Assembly: GCA_965229445.1 (NCBI GenBank)
Contig: OZ245876.1
Coordinates: 1,612,001 to 1,676,000, forward strand
DNA: 64,000 nucleotides
Reading direction: 5' to 3'
From: Owenweeksia sp965229445
GTDB taxonomy: Bacteria; Bacteroidota; Bacteroidia; Flavobacteriales; Schleiferiaceae
Position 1 is the first letter of the stretch. Every line of letters starts with the position of its first letter. This document shows, piece after piece, positions 44,067-51,981 of the stretch. Both the position numbers and the translations under genes were made by a program. The notes beneath the pieces were generated by a model. The model saw only the letters and a list, made by a program, of their open reading frames with translations. It was not told the origin of the DNA and ran no database searches.

Positions 44067-45605
44067 ATGAGACTACCAACCATCACCACACTCATGGCCC
44101 TGGTAATCCTGGTTTCTTCATGCTACAAGGACAAGTTGGACCCTGGCATGTTGGAGGACTTGCGGTTTTCACCAGAGCTCGAAGTACCTCTGGTTAACGC
44201 CAGATTATCCTTGGAAGACATTGTCGCAAATGATACCAGCGGAATTTTTCAGGTTGATCCGGATAACTTTATCACCATTAAATTTAAGGAGGAAGGTTTA
44301 TTTGAATTTTCGCCAGATGCCTTCGTAGATATACCTGATCAGGATCCGCAGACCTTTCCTGTGGTGGTCGGTCAACCACCGGTCTTGTTGAACATGGCCT
44401 TAGGAACCATCGGTGGGGTGGAATTAGCCAATACAGAGTTTTTTCAGGGTATTATGGAGCTTAAATTAAGATCCGGTTCGCCCTTAGCTGAAGATGTGGA
44501 GGTTAAGTTAACTATCCACAATGCGCAAAAAGCTTCTCAGGATCTATCGCATAATTTAATCCTCGACGCCGGTGATACCCTGGGTCGGGATTCGGTAAGT
44601 CTACCGGGCTATGTATTTGATTTTTCCAATGGTGGACAAAACGTAAATTACATCTCAGTAGGCATTGAATTGGTGAACCCTCCGGCCGCCTTGTTAGGTA
44701 CAGCACTGACTTATAGCATTCAATTCAAAAGTCTTGATTTGCAGTATGCAACGGGCTTTTTCGGGGACCGGGACGTTAACATCCCTTCGGGAGATTTTAG
44801 TTTTGATCTTTCAGGTATAGAAAAGTTAGCAAGCGGATTTAAAATTACCAACCCCGACCTGAAATTGTTAATTGCTTCCAATATTGGACTACCGGTTTTA
44901 ATTAGCCCGGATTTGGATGGCATCAACTCCGTAAATGATGTAACTCCTCTGGATGCTACTCCCCAAATGATCGCAGCTGCCACGGACACCGTGGGATATG
45001 ATACTTCGGTCATTTCTTTTAACTCCGGCAACAGCAACATCTCGAATTTTATAGCTTCCATACCTTCTACCATACTCTATTCAGGTAAGGCCGGGTTAAA
45101 TCCGGCGGGTAAAACCACCAATAATTTTATTGGTCGAAACGCTGCATTATCTGCCAGTATCGACGTGGAACTCCCCTTAGAAATATCTATTGACAATAGC
45201 ATTTTGGAGCAAGAGCTGACCAATATTGACATCTTTAGCGAGAACCCTGATGAAATAGAAGAAATAACATTGATATTCCGCAGTTCAAATGGATTTCCAT
45301 TTGATCTTGACTTATCCGCAGCCTTTCTGGATTCCGTCACCCAGGATAGTGTTTTTGGCTTTGACCTCGGCTTGCTGCGGGCTGCCGAAACCAATGCCAA
45401 CGGCGTCATACTGCAACGAGGTGTTTATCCGGCTCCCAGAGAGATTACTTTTTCAGGTGCCGATCTTGATATACTAACTTCGACCAACGCGATAAGATTT
45501 AGAGCGAAGCTGAACACTCCTGGAGGCACCCCCCGCAAGTTCTTCACTCATTTTGATACGGAGATTAGTATCGCGGCGCGAGTTAAACTTAATGCTAAAC
45601 TGTGA
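44067..45605 (+). CDS. Lipoprotein, paralogue of the protein at 41787-43853
   Basis: The 512-residue protein has a lipoprotein signal with lipidation Cys19 (LVILVSSCYKDK), then beta-rich sequence with no named domain. It shares with the divergent lipoprotein the opening pattern (EVPLVNARLSLEDI versus EVLTPLANSTLDIDDI) and the closing one (LNTPGGTPRK versus INTPGSPQK). The stop codon overlaps the start of the DUF5723 gene, so the lipoprotein and barrel are translationally coupled, the same arrangement as on the other side. Confidence 0.7.
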   Translation: MRLPTITTLMALVILVSSCYKDKLDPGMLEDLRFSPELEVPLVNARLSLEDIVANDTSGIFQVDPDNFITIKFKEEGLFEFSPDAFVDIPDQDPQTFPVVVGQPPVLLNMALGTIGGVELANTEFFQGIMELKLRSGSPLAEDVEVKLTIHNAQKASQDLSHNLILDAGDTLGRDSVSLPGYVFDFSNGGQNVNYISVGIELVNPPAALLGTALTYSIQFKSLDLQYATGFFGDRDVNIPSGDFSFDLSGIEKLASGFKITNPDLKLLIASNIGLPVLISPDLDGINSVNDVTPLDATPQMIAAATDTVGYDTSVISFNSGNSNISNFIASIPSTILYSGKAGLNPAGKTTNNFIGRNAALSASIDVELPLEISIDNSILEQELTNIDIFSENPDEIEEITLIFRSSNGFPFDLDLSAAFLDSVTQDSVFGFDLGLLRAAETNANGVILQRGVYPAPREITFSGADLDILTSTNAIRFRAKLNTPGGTPRKFFTHFDTEISIAARVKLNAKL

Positions 45606-46993
45606 TGATTATGAGAAAGTTAGCTCTAACACTAGTATTGTTTAGCATCGTCCTGGTCAGCAAAGTTCAGGCTCAGGGATTAACCCTCTACAATTTCAAT
45701 GCGGTACCACAAAGTCTTCATATGAATCCGGGATATGACCAACAGGCCCGTTTATGGATTGGCTTACCCGCAATCTCAGGCTTTTACCTTGGGTATCATA
45801 ATTCTGCCTTTACGCCATATGATCTCTTACAATCGGGGACTGATGTTAATGAGAATTTGGACAATATCATCAACAACCTGGAAGACAATAGCCAGCTTGC
45901 CCTCAGGAATGAGATTGATCTGCTGGGTGTTGGTTTCCGCACAGAATATGGTTTCTTTACGTTTGGGGTGAGATTGACGAACGATTATGTTACCGAATAT
46001 CCGAAAGACCTCATGCGATTTGCGCGCTTTGGCAATGCCGCTCCAGACTTGAGATCAGCCAACCTCAGTGAATGGGACTTTGAGCTGGTATCAAGGTATG
46101 ACTACTACATTGGCTGGCAGGATAAATTTCTCGAAGACAAACTTAGCGTTGGAGTAAGAGCGAAGTATATGTTCGGGATGGCCAATGTTTATGCCGAAAG
46201 AACCAACTTCAGTGTGGTCACGCAGGATGATTCTAAACTGATTTTAGAAACGGATATATTGATAAAAACCGCCGGTGCGGTCAATTTCATCAATGAAGGT
46301 GGTTTTAAGAACATAAGCTTAACCAAGACAATTTTCCCAAGTAATCAGGGGATTGCTTTCGATTTAGGGGGTACCTATGACTTAAACGATCAAATTCAAG
46401 TGTCTGCCAGTATTGTAGATCTGGGTTCTCTGAAATGGGGTGCTAATAATTACGATCTGGTAAGTAAGGGACGTTTTGAGTTTTCTGGTGCAGATGCCGA
46501 CTTATCTGACGATGAACCGCTGAGTGAGGATTTCTTTGACAATCTTCAGGACAGTCTCTTTAAGGCTTTGGAATTTGATACGATTGCGGGACAGTCATAC
46601 AGCCGGAGCCTGTCTCCCCGTATGTTTTTGGGCGGTACTTATAGCTTCAATGAAAAACACAGTGTTGGCGTCTTGCTACAATCAAGGTTCTTTGATGGCA
46701 GTATGTACAACAATTACAGTGTGAACTACGTTGGTCGGGTTTCAAACGCTTTCCAGTACACCGTATCGTATTCCATTATCAATAATACATTTAATAATGT
46801 AGGAGCAGGAATATCCGCCAGGCTGGGACCGGTTCAGCTGTATCTGGTCAGTGACAATGTGTTTCACATGGTATTTCCTTCCAATCTTCAAACTACTAAC
46901 TTACGGGTAGGATTAAACCTTACCTTTTTTGATAAGAAACCCAAACAAGTAAAAACGCCACCGGCCACGGATGAACCGGTGGAAAACAACTAA
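45605..46993 (+). CDS. DUF5723-family outer-membrane protein
   Basis: The 462-residue protein has a signal peptide ending VSKVQAQG, then the family opening LYNFNAVPQSLHMNPGY and repeated barrel strands up to NLRVGLNLTFF. The tail is polar (KKPKQVKTPPATDEPVENN). I place the start at ATG 45605, which overlaps the lipoprotein stop as TGATG; GTG 45602 and ATG 45611 are alternatives. It probably forms an outer-membrane channel or scaffold acting with the lipoprotein encoded just before it. Confidence 0.75.
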   Translation: MIMRKLALTLVLFSIVLVSKVQAQGLTLYNFNAVPQSLHMNPGYDQQARLWIGLPAISGFYLGYHNSAFTPYDLLQSGTDVNENLDNIINNLEDNSQLALRNEIDLLGVGFRTEYGFFTFGVRLTNDYVTEYPKDLMRFARFGNAAPDLRSANLSEWDFELVSRYDYYIGWQDKFLEDKLSVGVRAKYMFGMANVYAERTNFSVVTQDDSKLILETDILIKTAGAVNFINEGGFKNISLTKTIFPSNQGIAFDLGGTYDLNDQIQVSASIVDLGSLKWGANNYDLVSKGRFEFSGADADLSDDEPLSEDFFDNLQDSLFKALEFDTIAGQSYSRSLSPRMFLGGTYSFNEKHSVGVLLQSRFFDGSMYNNYSVNYVGRVSNAFQYTVSYSIINNTFNNVGAGISARLGPVQLYLVSDNVFHMVFPSNLQTTNLRVGLNLTFFDKKPKQVKTPPATDEPVENN

Positions 46994-47043
46994 AGAATTT
47001 ATAAATCCATCTATTCATGCACCCTAAATTTAATCTCAACATT

Positions 47044-47859
47044 ATGAAAACTTTTAAGTATGCTCTCTTAGGGCTCGTCTTTGTAGTTATATCCTGCGAA
47101 GAAGGAGACCTCTTTAACTCATTAATTGAATATCAACAAAAGCTTGCGGAATACTATCTGGAAGCGGAATCTGCTCTCAGTAACGTATATACCATCGTGG
47201 ATCTAACGGTACGTGACCCCAATGTTATGGCCGGAGATACGGTTAGCCTTATGGGGGCGGAGGTTTACGTTCTCGGATCTGTAATTAATATCAATTATGG
47301 AAATGGGAATACCGGCCCTGATGGCATTACCCGCAGCGGTTTAATTATGGTTGACCAAACCGGTGATTATACGCAGACTGGTGGTTCATTGGATATAACT
47401 TTTGACAACTATACGGTCAATAACAAACCGGTGGGTGGCCTCATAGAGGTTGATAACCAAGGCAACAACACCTTTGGTTTGATGACCACCGATTTTTTCA
47501 CCAACGAAGAGTTTGATCTGAATGCCAACAAAACGCTCACCTGGAATACAGGATTTAACACCGATGATGATCAGGATGATGAATTTATTCTGGATGGAAT
47601 GTCGGTAGGGACCGATTCTGCAAATAGCACCGTAACGGCGGATATTTTAACCCCATTGCAATTTAGAAGAGATTGTCAATACGCTGTGCTCAGTGGAGTG
47701 GTTGATCTTAGCTTTGCGGTTGACACAGCTAGTAGTACTCCTTCTGGAAGCCTGGACTTTCTGGCTGATGATGGCTGTGATAACCTGGTAACCGTTAAGC
47801 TTAAAGACGGTGATCAGGAGACGGAAGTTACGCTTCAATTTGAAGGATTCGGCTGGTAG
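47044..47859 (+). CDS. Putative surface lipoprotein
   Basis: The 271-residue protein from ATG 47044 has a lipoprotein signal with lipidation Cys18 (VFVVISCEEGD). The acidic residues after the Cys suit a surface-export signal of Bacteroidota. A short helical segment (YQQKLAEYYLEAESALS) precedes Gly/Asp-rich beta sequence. Two cysteines near residues 208 and 245 may pair. No family is recognised. It lies 50 nt after the barrel gene and probably belongs to that operon. A terminator follows at 47889. Confidence 0.6.
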   Translation: MKTFKYALLGLVFVVISCEEGDLFNSLIEYQQKLAEYYLEAESALSNVYTIVDLTVRDPNVMAGDTVSLMGAEVYVLGSVININYGNGNTGPDGITRSGLIMVDQTGDYTQTGGSLDITFDNYTVNNKPVGGLIEVDNQGNNTFGLMTTDFFTNEEFDLNANKTLTWNTGFNTDDDQDDEFILDGMSVGTDSANSTVTADILTPLQFRRDCQYAVLSGVVDLSFAVDTASSTPSGSLDFLADDGCDNLVTVKLKDGDQETEVTLQFEGFGW

Positions 47860-47888
47860 CAGTTTAAGCGAATAGTGAATAGATTATG

Positions 47889-47919
47889 AGAGCCGCTTCG
47901 CATAGTGCGTGGCGGCTCT
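47889..47919 (+). terminator. Rho-independent terminator after the lipoprotein/DUF5723 operon
   Basis: An 8-bp perfect stem (AGAGCCGC with GCGGCTCT) with a 15-nt loop is followed by TTGTTTT on the plus strand, 30 nt past the last stop codon. Confidence 0.75.
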
Positions 47920-48585
47920 TTGTTTTAAGACCCTTCATAGAAATATATTGTACAAGCCTCATAAGGGGGTGTAAGTGCTGGCTAGATAGGAGACCTTCCA
48001 TTCATCCTAGAGCTAGGTCCATTCTTTTGGATGAGTAGAGAGCCGGGAATTCTAATAAATGACAGAGGGAATAACAACCGCTTAATCATGCCGAGATATG
48101 CCTTGGAGGCAATAAATCCGTGGCTATGAATGATCTTTTTTTTGAGGAAACCAAGGGTCTGATAGTCTGATAAATAAGTATGAATACTGTGGAAATAGTT
48201 ATAAGTAATTGCATTACGCACTACGCGGAATTGTGGGTAAGTATCTGGTAGTAAGGTGTTTTGATTAGTGAAATCCTGGTTCAGAAACTTGCCAGGTGAA
48301 TAGTAGACCATCTGTGCAATTAGTGAATAGATTTACCCATTGGAATGCGGTTAATGGGTGGATTACAGAAAATAATTTTGGCTTAAAGAAGTCTTGGTTT
48401 GCTGTGTTTCGTGCGATGTATTTACCCAATTCATCAAGCCTTATTCTACACATGGCCATCGGCTCTTTTGGCAACGCTCAAAACATTAGCAAGCATGGAT
48501 CACTGGTTGCCACGCAATGCACGCTGACGGCTTGGTCAGTAGGCCAGGGAAATCTGTGTACGGGTAATAATATCCCGTTGTCGCA
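47920..48585. other. Spacer with a possible decayed gene on the minus strand
   Basis: No intact gene is recognised. Two minus-strand frames, 48265-48474 and 47982-48311, overlap by 47 nt in different phases and both look protein-like (MCRIRLDELGKYIARNT; NYFHSIHTYLSDYQTLGFLKKK). That could be one gene broken by a frameshift. I cannot assign a family, and the plus-strand frame at 48296-48589 has no recognisable features. Confidence 0.35.
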
Positions 48586-49221
48586 TTAAATCATCGTCTC
48601 CAATTTATCCCTAACCTCCTCATATCGCTTAAAACCATGACTGAGTAAGCTGGCACCGCGATCATCTTGAAAAACCAGTGCAGGAAAACCATGAATTCCC
48701 CACTGCTCGGGTATCTTAAATTCTTCAAAAATCACTTCCTCCAATTTGGGATGTTGCATTTTTTCAGCAAACTCCGTGGCATTTAATCCGAATTCCCCGG
48801 CTAACTGACCATAAGTTGTCCACTCTGAGGGGGGCATGCCATCACCATAGATAGCCTCTTGAATTCTGGTAGCAAACTCCAATTGCTTTTCTGGTAACTG
48901 GTTGCGAAACAAAGCCATAGCCAGGGCAGGAGGGATGCTGGTAAATTGTTCCGTGCCTGGTTCCAGGACTTCTTCTAAAAACTTTTGTCCAAATTTTATT
49001 CCGGATGCCTCCTCCACATTTTTGTAAGCTTCTTTGATGTATCCCGCCACTACGCCAATCGGACCAACTTGACTACCCGTGACCAATCCGCCGGACAGCA
49101 CCTTAAAATTGATCCGATCCTTGTATTCGGCATGTATTTGATTAATAACCGGTGAAAAACCATAACACCAGCCGCAGAGCGCGTCGTAGAGATAGTAGAT
49201 AGTTGGATTCTTGTCTGTCAT
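48586..49221 (-). CDS. DsbA-family (FrnE-like) thiol oxidoreductase
   Basis: The 211-residue thioredoxin-fold protein has the active site CGWC at about residues 16-19 in YLYDALCGWCYGFSP. A helical insertion (residues about 60-160) and the cis-Pro loop HGFPALVF near residue 180 complete the DsbA topology. It has no signal peptide, so it is cytoplasmic, like FrnE or 2-hydroxychromene-2-carboxylate isomerase relatives. Its redox partner is not evident. It lies 87 nt beyond the end of the Fpg/Nei gene, on the same strand. Confidence 0.88.
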   Translation of the reverse strand: MTDKNPTIYYLYDALCGWCYGFSPVINQIHAEYKDRINFKVLSGGLVTGSQVGPIGVVAGYIKEAYKNVEEASGIKFGQKFLEEVLEPGTEQFTSIPPALAMALFRNQLPEKQLEFATRIQEAIYGDGMPPSEWTTYGQLAGEFGLNATEFAEKMQHPKLEEVIFEEFKIPEQWGIHGFPALVFQDDRGASLLSHGFKRYEEVRDKLETMI

Positions 49222-49307
49222 GGAAGGAGGAAACTATGGTAGAAACTTAATATTGAACAGTTAACAGTATTTTTCTTATTCCGGTTCAATTTATCAATTA
49301 TCATTCG

Positions 49308-50111
49308 TCATTTATCATCATCCAAAAGCTGTTTCTCTGGCACAAAATACGTGCCCCTACCACCAACTTTTATAAACTGTATCGGAGAATTGGGGTGATC
49401 GGGATGAATAACTCCTTCTTTGCGGAAATTAACGAACAAGCCCTCAGGGAATTTTCCATAATGCGTGTCTTTGGCAATGGAAATATTCACAATATCTACG
49501 GCGATACGAAAAAGGTCGGATAGCTGATTTTCAGTTAGTTGAGTTGCCTTTATTGCCGGGTGAACACCAGCCTGAAACAACATTTCATCCGCAATCCAAT
49601 TACCAATTCCGGCCACCTTGTTTTGTTGGAGAAGTAAGGATTTAATAGGAGCTTTTCTTCCCTTTAGTGCCTTTATAAAGTCTTCTTCCTCTATTTCCAG
49701 CAGATCTACACCAATTTTCTTTTCAGATTGATACTGCTTCGGACTTTCCACCAGCTCAATTACCCCAAACTTTCTTAAATCGCGATACGCCAATCTTTCT
49801 CCATCTTTAAACCTAATCACAAATCGAGTGTGTTTGGGTAAATCTTCCTTTAAACTTACCAATTGCAGATCGCCGGTCATTCCAAAATGAAGGTGTAGCC
49901 ACATTCCTTTAGAAAGCCTGGCAAACAGGTATTTTCCAATGCGCTCGGTGCTTACAAATCGATCTCCGCAAAGGGTTTTTAGTAACTGATCCTTAGGACT
50001 TAAGAAGATCTTGTTAAGCGGATCATGGAACTCTAAATCGCTAATTTCCTTATGGAGGGCAAGCTCATCAAAGTATCTTTTTAGAATTTCAACTTCAGGT
50101 AACTCAGGCAT
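49308..50111 (-). CDS. Fpg/Nei-family DNA glycosylase with a zinc-less finger
   Basis: The 267-residue enzyme starts MPELPEVE, where the N-terminal Pro2 and Glu3 are the catalytic residues. HLHFGMTGDL and YRDLRKFG follow, then the helix-two-turn-helix VAGIGNWIADEML. The C-terminal finger (PIQFIKVGGRGTYFVPEKQ) keeps the Arg loop, but the four zinc-binding Cys of Fpg are replaced, as in plant Fpg or NEIL1 zinc-less fingers. It excises oxidised bases and nicks the abasic site. Substrate preference between Fpg and Nei type cannot be decided. Confidence 0.88.
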   Translation of the reverse strand: MPELPEVEILKRYFDELALHKEISDLEFHDPLNKIFLSPKDQLLKTLCGDRFVSTERIGKYLFARLSKGMWLHLHFGMTGDLQLVSLKEDLPKHTRFVIRFKDGERLAYRDLRKFGVIELVESPKQYQSEKKIGVDLLEIEEEDFIKALKGRKAPIKSLLLQQNKVAGIGNWIADEMLFQAGVHPAIKATQLTENQLSDLFRIAVDIVNISIAKDTHYGKFPEGLFVNFRKEGVIHPDHPNSPIQFIKVGGRGTYFVPEKQLLDDDK

Positions 50112-50175
50112 GTAAATTGGTAGTTAATAAAATATTTAGTATACTTCAGGTTCCATTAACTCGAAAAAGTAGAGA

Positions 50176-50559
50176 ATGTTACAATCAAATGTCGAATCAG
50201 GCAAATATCAGGAACACATAGATCGCGCCGTAGATTATGTCGAAAATCTTGGGTTTGAAGACATCCGTGCACGCTATGAAGGCTATGATGAGCCAGGTTC
50301 GTTAAGGATGCAAGGCACTGGCAAAACCTTTACCCCAGATATTACCGCAACCAAAAATGGCGGTAAGTATTATTTTGAGATTGCCGACCGTACTGAGTCA
50401 AGAACAGAGGTAGTTGGTAAATGGAAGTTAATGGCAACCCTGGCCGATATGAAAGGAGGAGACTTCCGCATTTTTGTGCCTTATGGGTCTATGAAGTACA
50501 CGAATGATATCATAGAAAACAAAAACATTAAGGCTGAGATTATTAAGCTCCCTCGTTAA
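50176..50559 (+). CDS. Small protein with a PD-(D/E)XK-like pattern
   Basis: The 127-residue protein has a helix (YQEHIDRAVDYVENLGFED), then FTPDITATKNGGKYYFEIADRT, which resembles the PD...(D/E)xK strand pair of restriction-like nucleases, although the final Lys position reads Asp/Arg. The C-terminal strand (DFRIFVPYGSMKYT) and helix fit the same fold. I do not recognise a named family. It lies 45 nt before the DnaQ/GIY-YIG nuclease gene, which makes a DNA-related role plausible but unproven. Confidence 0.55.
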   Translation: MLQSNVESGKYQEHIDRAVDYVENLGFEDIRARYEGYDEPGSLRMQGTGKTFTPDITATKNGGKYYFEIADRTESRTEVVGKWKLMATLADMKGGDFRIFVPYGSMKYTNDIIENKNIKAEIIKLPR

Positions 50560-50604
50560 CTTCGGGAGCGCCAGGTATCGGCCAAAGCTCAAATACCATT
50601 TTCC

Positions 50605-51981
50605 TTGTTTGCGGTAGTAGATGTTGAAACCACCGGTGGTTATGCAGCAGGTCATAAAATGACCGAAATAGCCATTGTAGTGCATGATGGTATCCGCGAG
50701 GTGGATCGATATTGTACCTTGCTCAATCCTAAACAATCCATTCCTGCCAGCATTCAGGCATTAACGGGTATTACCCCTGAAATGGTCTCAGATGCCCCTG
50801 AATTTAAGGAAGTTGCCGATGAGGTGAGGAGAGTCTTGGCCGAGCACATATTTGTAGCTCACAATGTTAATTTCGATTATGCCTTTGTGAAGCAGGCCTT
50901 TTCAGAAGTGGGTATCGATTATAAACCCAAACGCCTTTGCAGCGTGCGCTATACCCGACAAATCGAGAAAGGTTTACGCTCCTATTCCCTCAAGAATTTA
51001 TGTAGTCACTTTGGCCTCGAAAACAGAGCTCCACACCGGGCCTGGGGCGATGCCGAAGTAACTTCGCAGATTTTGGCCTTGATGTTGAACAAGGATACAC
51101 AAGGTCTTTGGCAACAAGCTATTCGGAAGAATTCAGGCCAGTTTAACCTTCCGGCAAACCTTCCTCTATCTGATTATCAGGCCTTGCCTCCAGCCCCTGG
51201 TGTGTATTACTTTATAAATCGTGAAGGCAAGCCAATTTATGTTGGCAAGGCTAGAAACTTGCGCAAACGTGTGGCCTCCCATTTCATCACGGATAAGGAA
51301 TCGAGAAGAAGTCAGGCCTTTAAGCGTGAAATTTACCACCTGAGCTTTCAATTAACTGGGAGTGAATTGGTTGCGGGTTTGTTGGAAGATCACGAAATCC
51401 GGCAGTTTTGGCCCCAGTATAACCGAGCGCAGAAACAAAGACGCCGGCGATACGGGGTTTATACATACCAAAACCAGCAGGGCAACACTTGCCTTGCCGT
51501 GAATCAGGTTACGGTGCAACAAGGTTTTATCCGGGAGTTTTATTCCATACATGAGGCCCATAGCTGGCTCCACAGACAGGTAGAAAGATTCATGTTAAAT
51601 CCTGCCTTATGCGGTTTTCCCTATCAAACTTCCCTTTCCAAAGATGATCGGGAACATGAAGCTGGTGTTCAGCAAATGATTCAGGAGCATGAATTAGATT
51701 CAAACTCGGTGGTCATCAAAACCAAGGGACGTCATATGGAAGAGGATGGTTTTGTGCTGGTAAGTCGTGGAAAATGCCAGGGATTTGGATTTATACCTCG
51801 AGTTAATCAAATACAGCATGTGGATGATTTACTCGATTACATTCAGCCAATAAAGGCCAGTATAACTACTCGCAGTCTGGTAGAGAACGCCTTGTCTACC
51901 AGTGTTTATTCCACCCTGTCTATTGATGGCGAAGCCAGTCTGGAAGGCCCTTTTTCAAATAGTGCCACACTCTCAATATGA
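50605..51981 (+). CDS. DnaQ-like 3'-5' exonuclease fused to a GIY-YIG nuclease domain
   Basis: The 458-residue protein starts at TTG 50605 (MFAVVDVETTGG, a canonical DEDDh exonuclease start). Exo II lies in HNVNFDYAFVKQ and Exo III in HRAWGDAEVTSQ, so the exonuclease domain spans about 1-170. A GIY-YIG domain follows at about 190-275 (PGVYYFINREGKPIYVGKARNLRKRV), as in UvrC and Cho. The remainder of about 180 residues is unassigned. A role in repair or nucleic-acid trimming is likely. Its last 76 nt overlap the 3' end of the convergent methyltransferase gene. Confidence 0.85.
   Translation: MFAVVDVETTGGYAAGHKMTEIAIVVHDGIREVDRYCTLLNPKQSIPASIQALTGITPEMVSDAPEFKEVADEVRRVLAEHIFVAHNVNFDYAFVKQAFSEVGIDYKPKRLCSVRYTRQIEKGLRSYSLKNLCSHFGLENRAPHRAWGDAEVTSQILALMLNKDTQGLWQQAIRKNSGQFNLPANLPLSDYQALPPAPGVYYFINREGKPIYVGKARNLRKRVASHFITDKESRRSQAFKREIYHLSFQLTGSELVAGLLEDHEIRQFWPQYNRAQKQRRRRYGVYTYQNQQGNTCLAVNQVTVQQGFIREFYSIHEAHSWLHRQVERFMLNPALCGFPYQTSLSKDDREHEAGVQQMIQEHELDSNSVVIKTKGRHMEEDGFVLVSRGKCQGFGFIPRVNQIQHVDDLLDYIQPIKASITTRSLVENALSTSVYSTLSIDGEASLEGPFSNSATLSI

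Noticed and set aside
48296..48589. 97-codon plus-strand open frame before the DsbA-like gene
   Set aside because: It overlaps the two minus-strand frames in the spacer, looks like chance sequence and has no recognisable feature.
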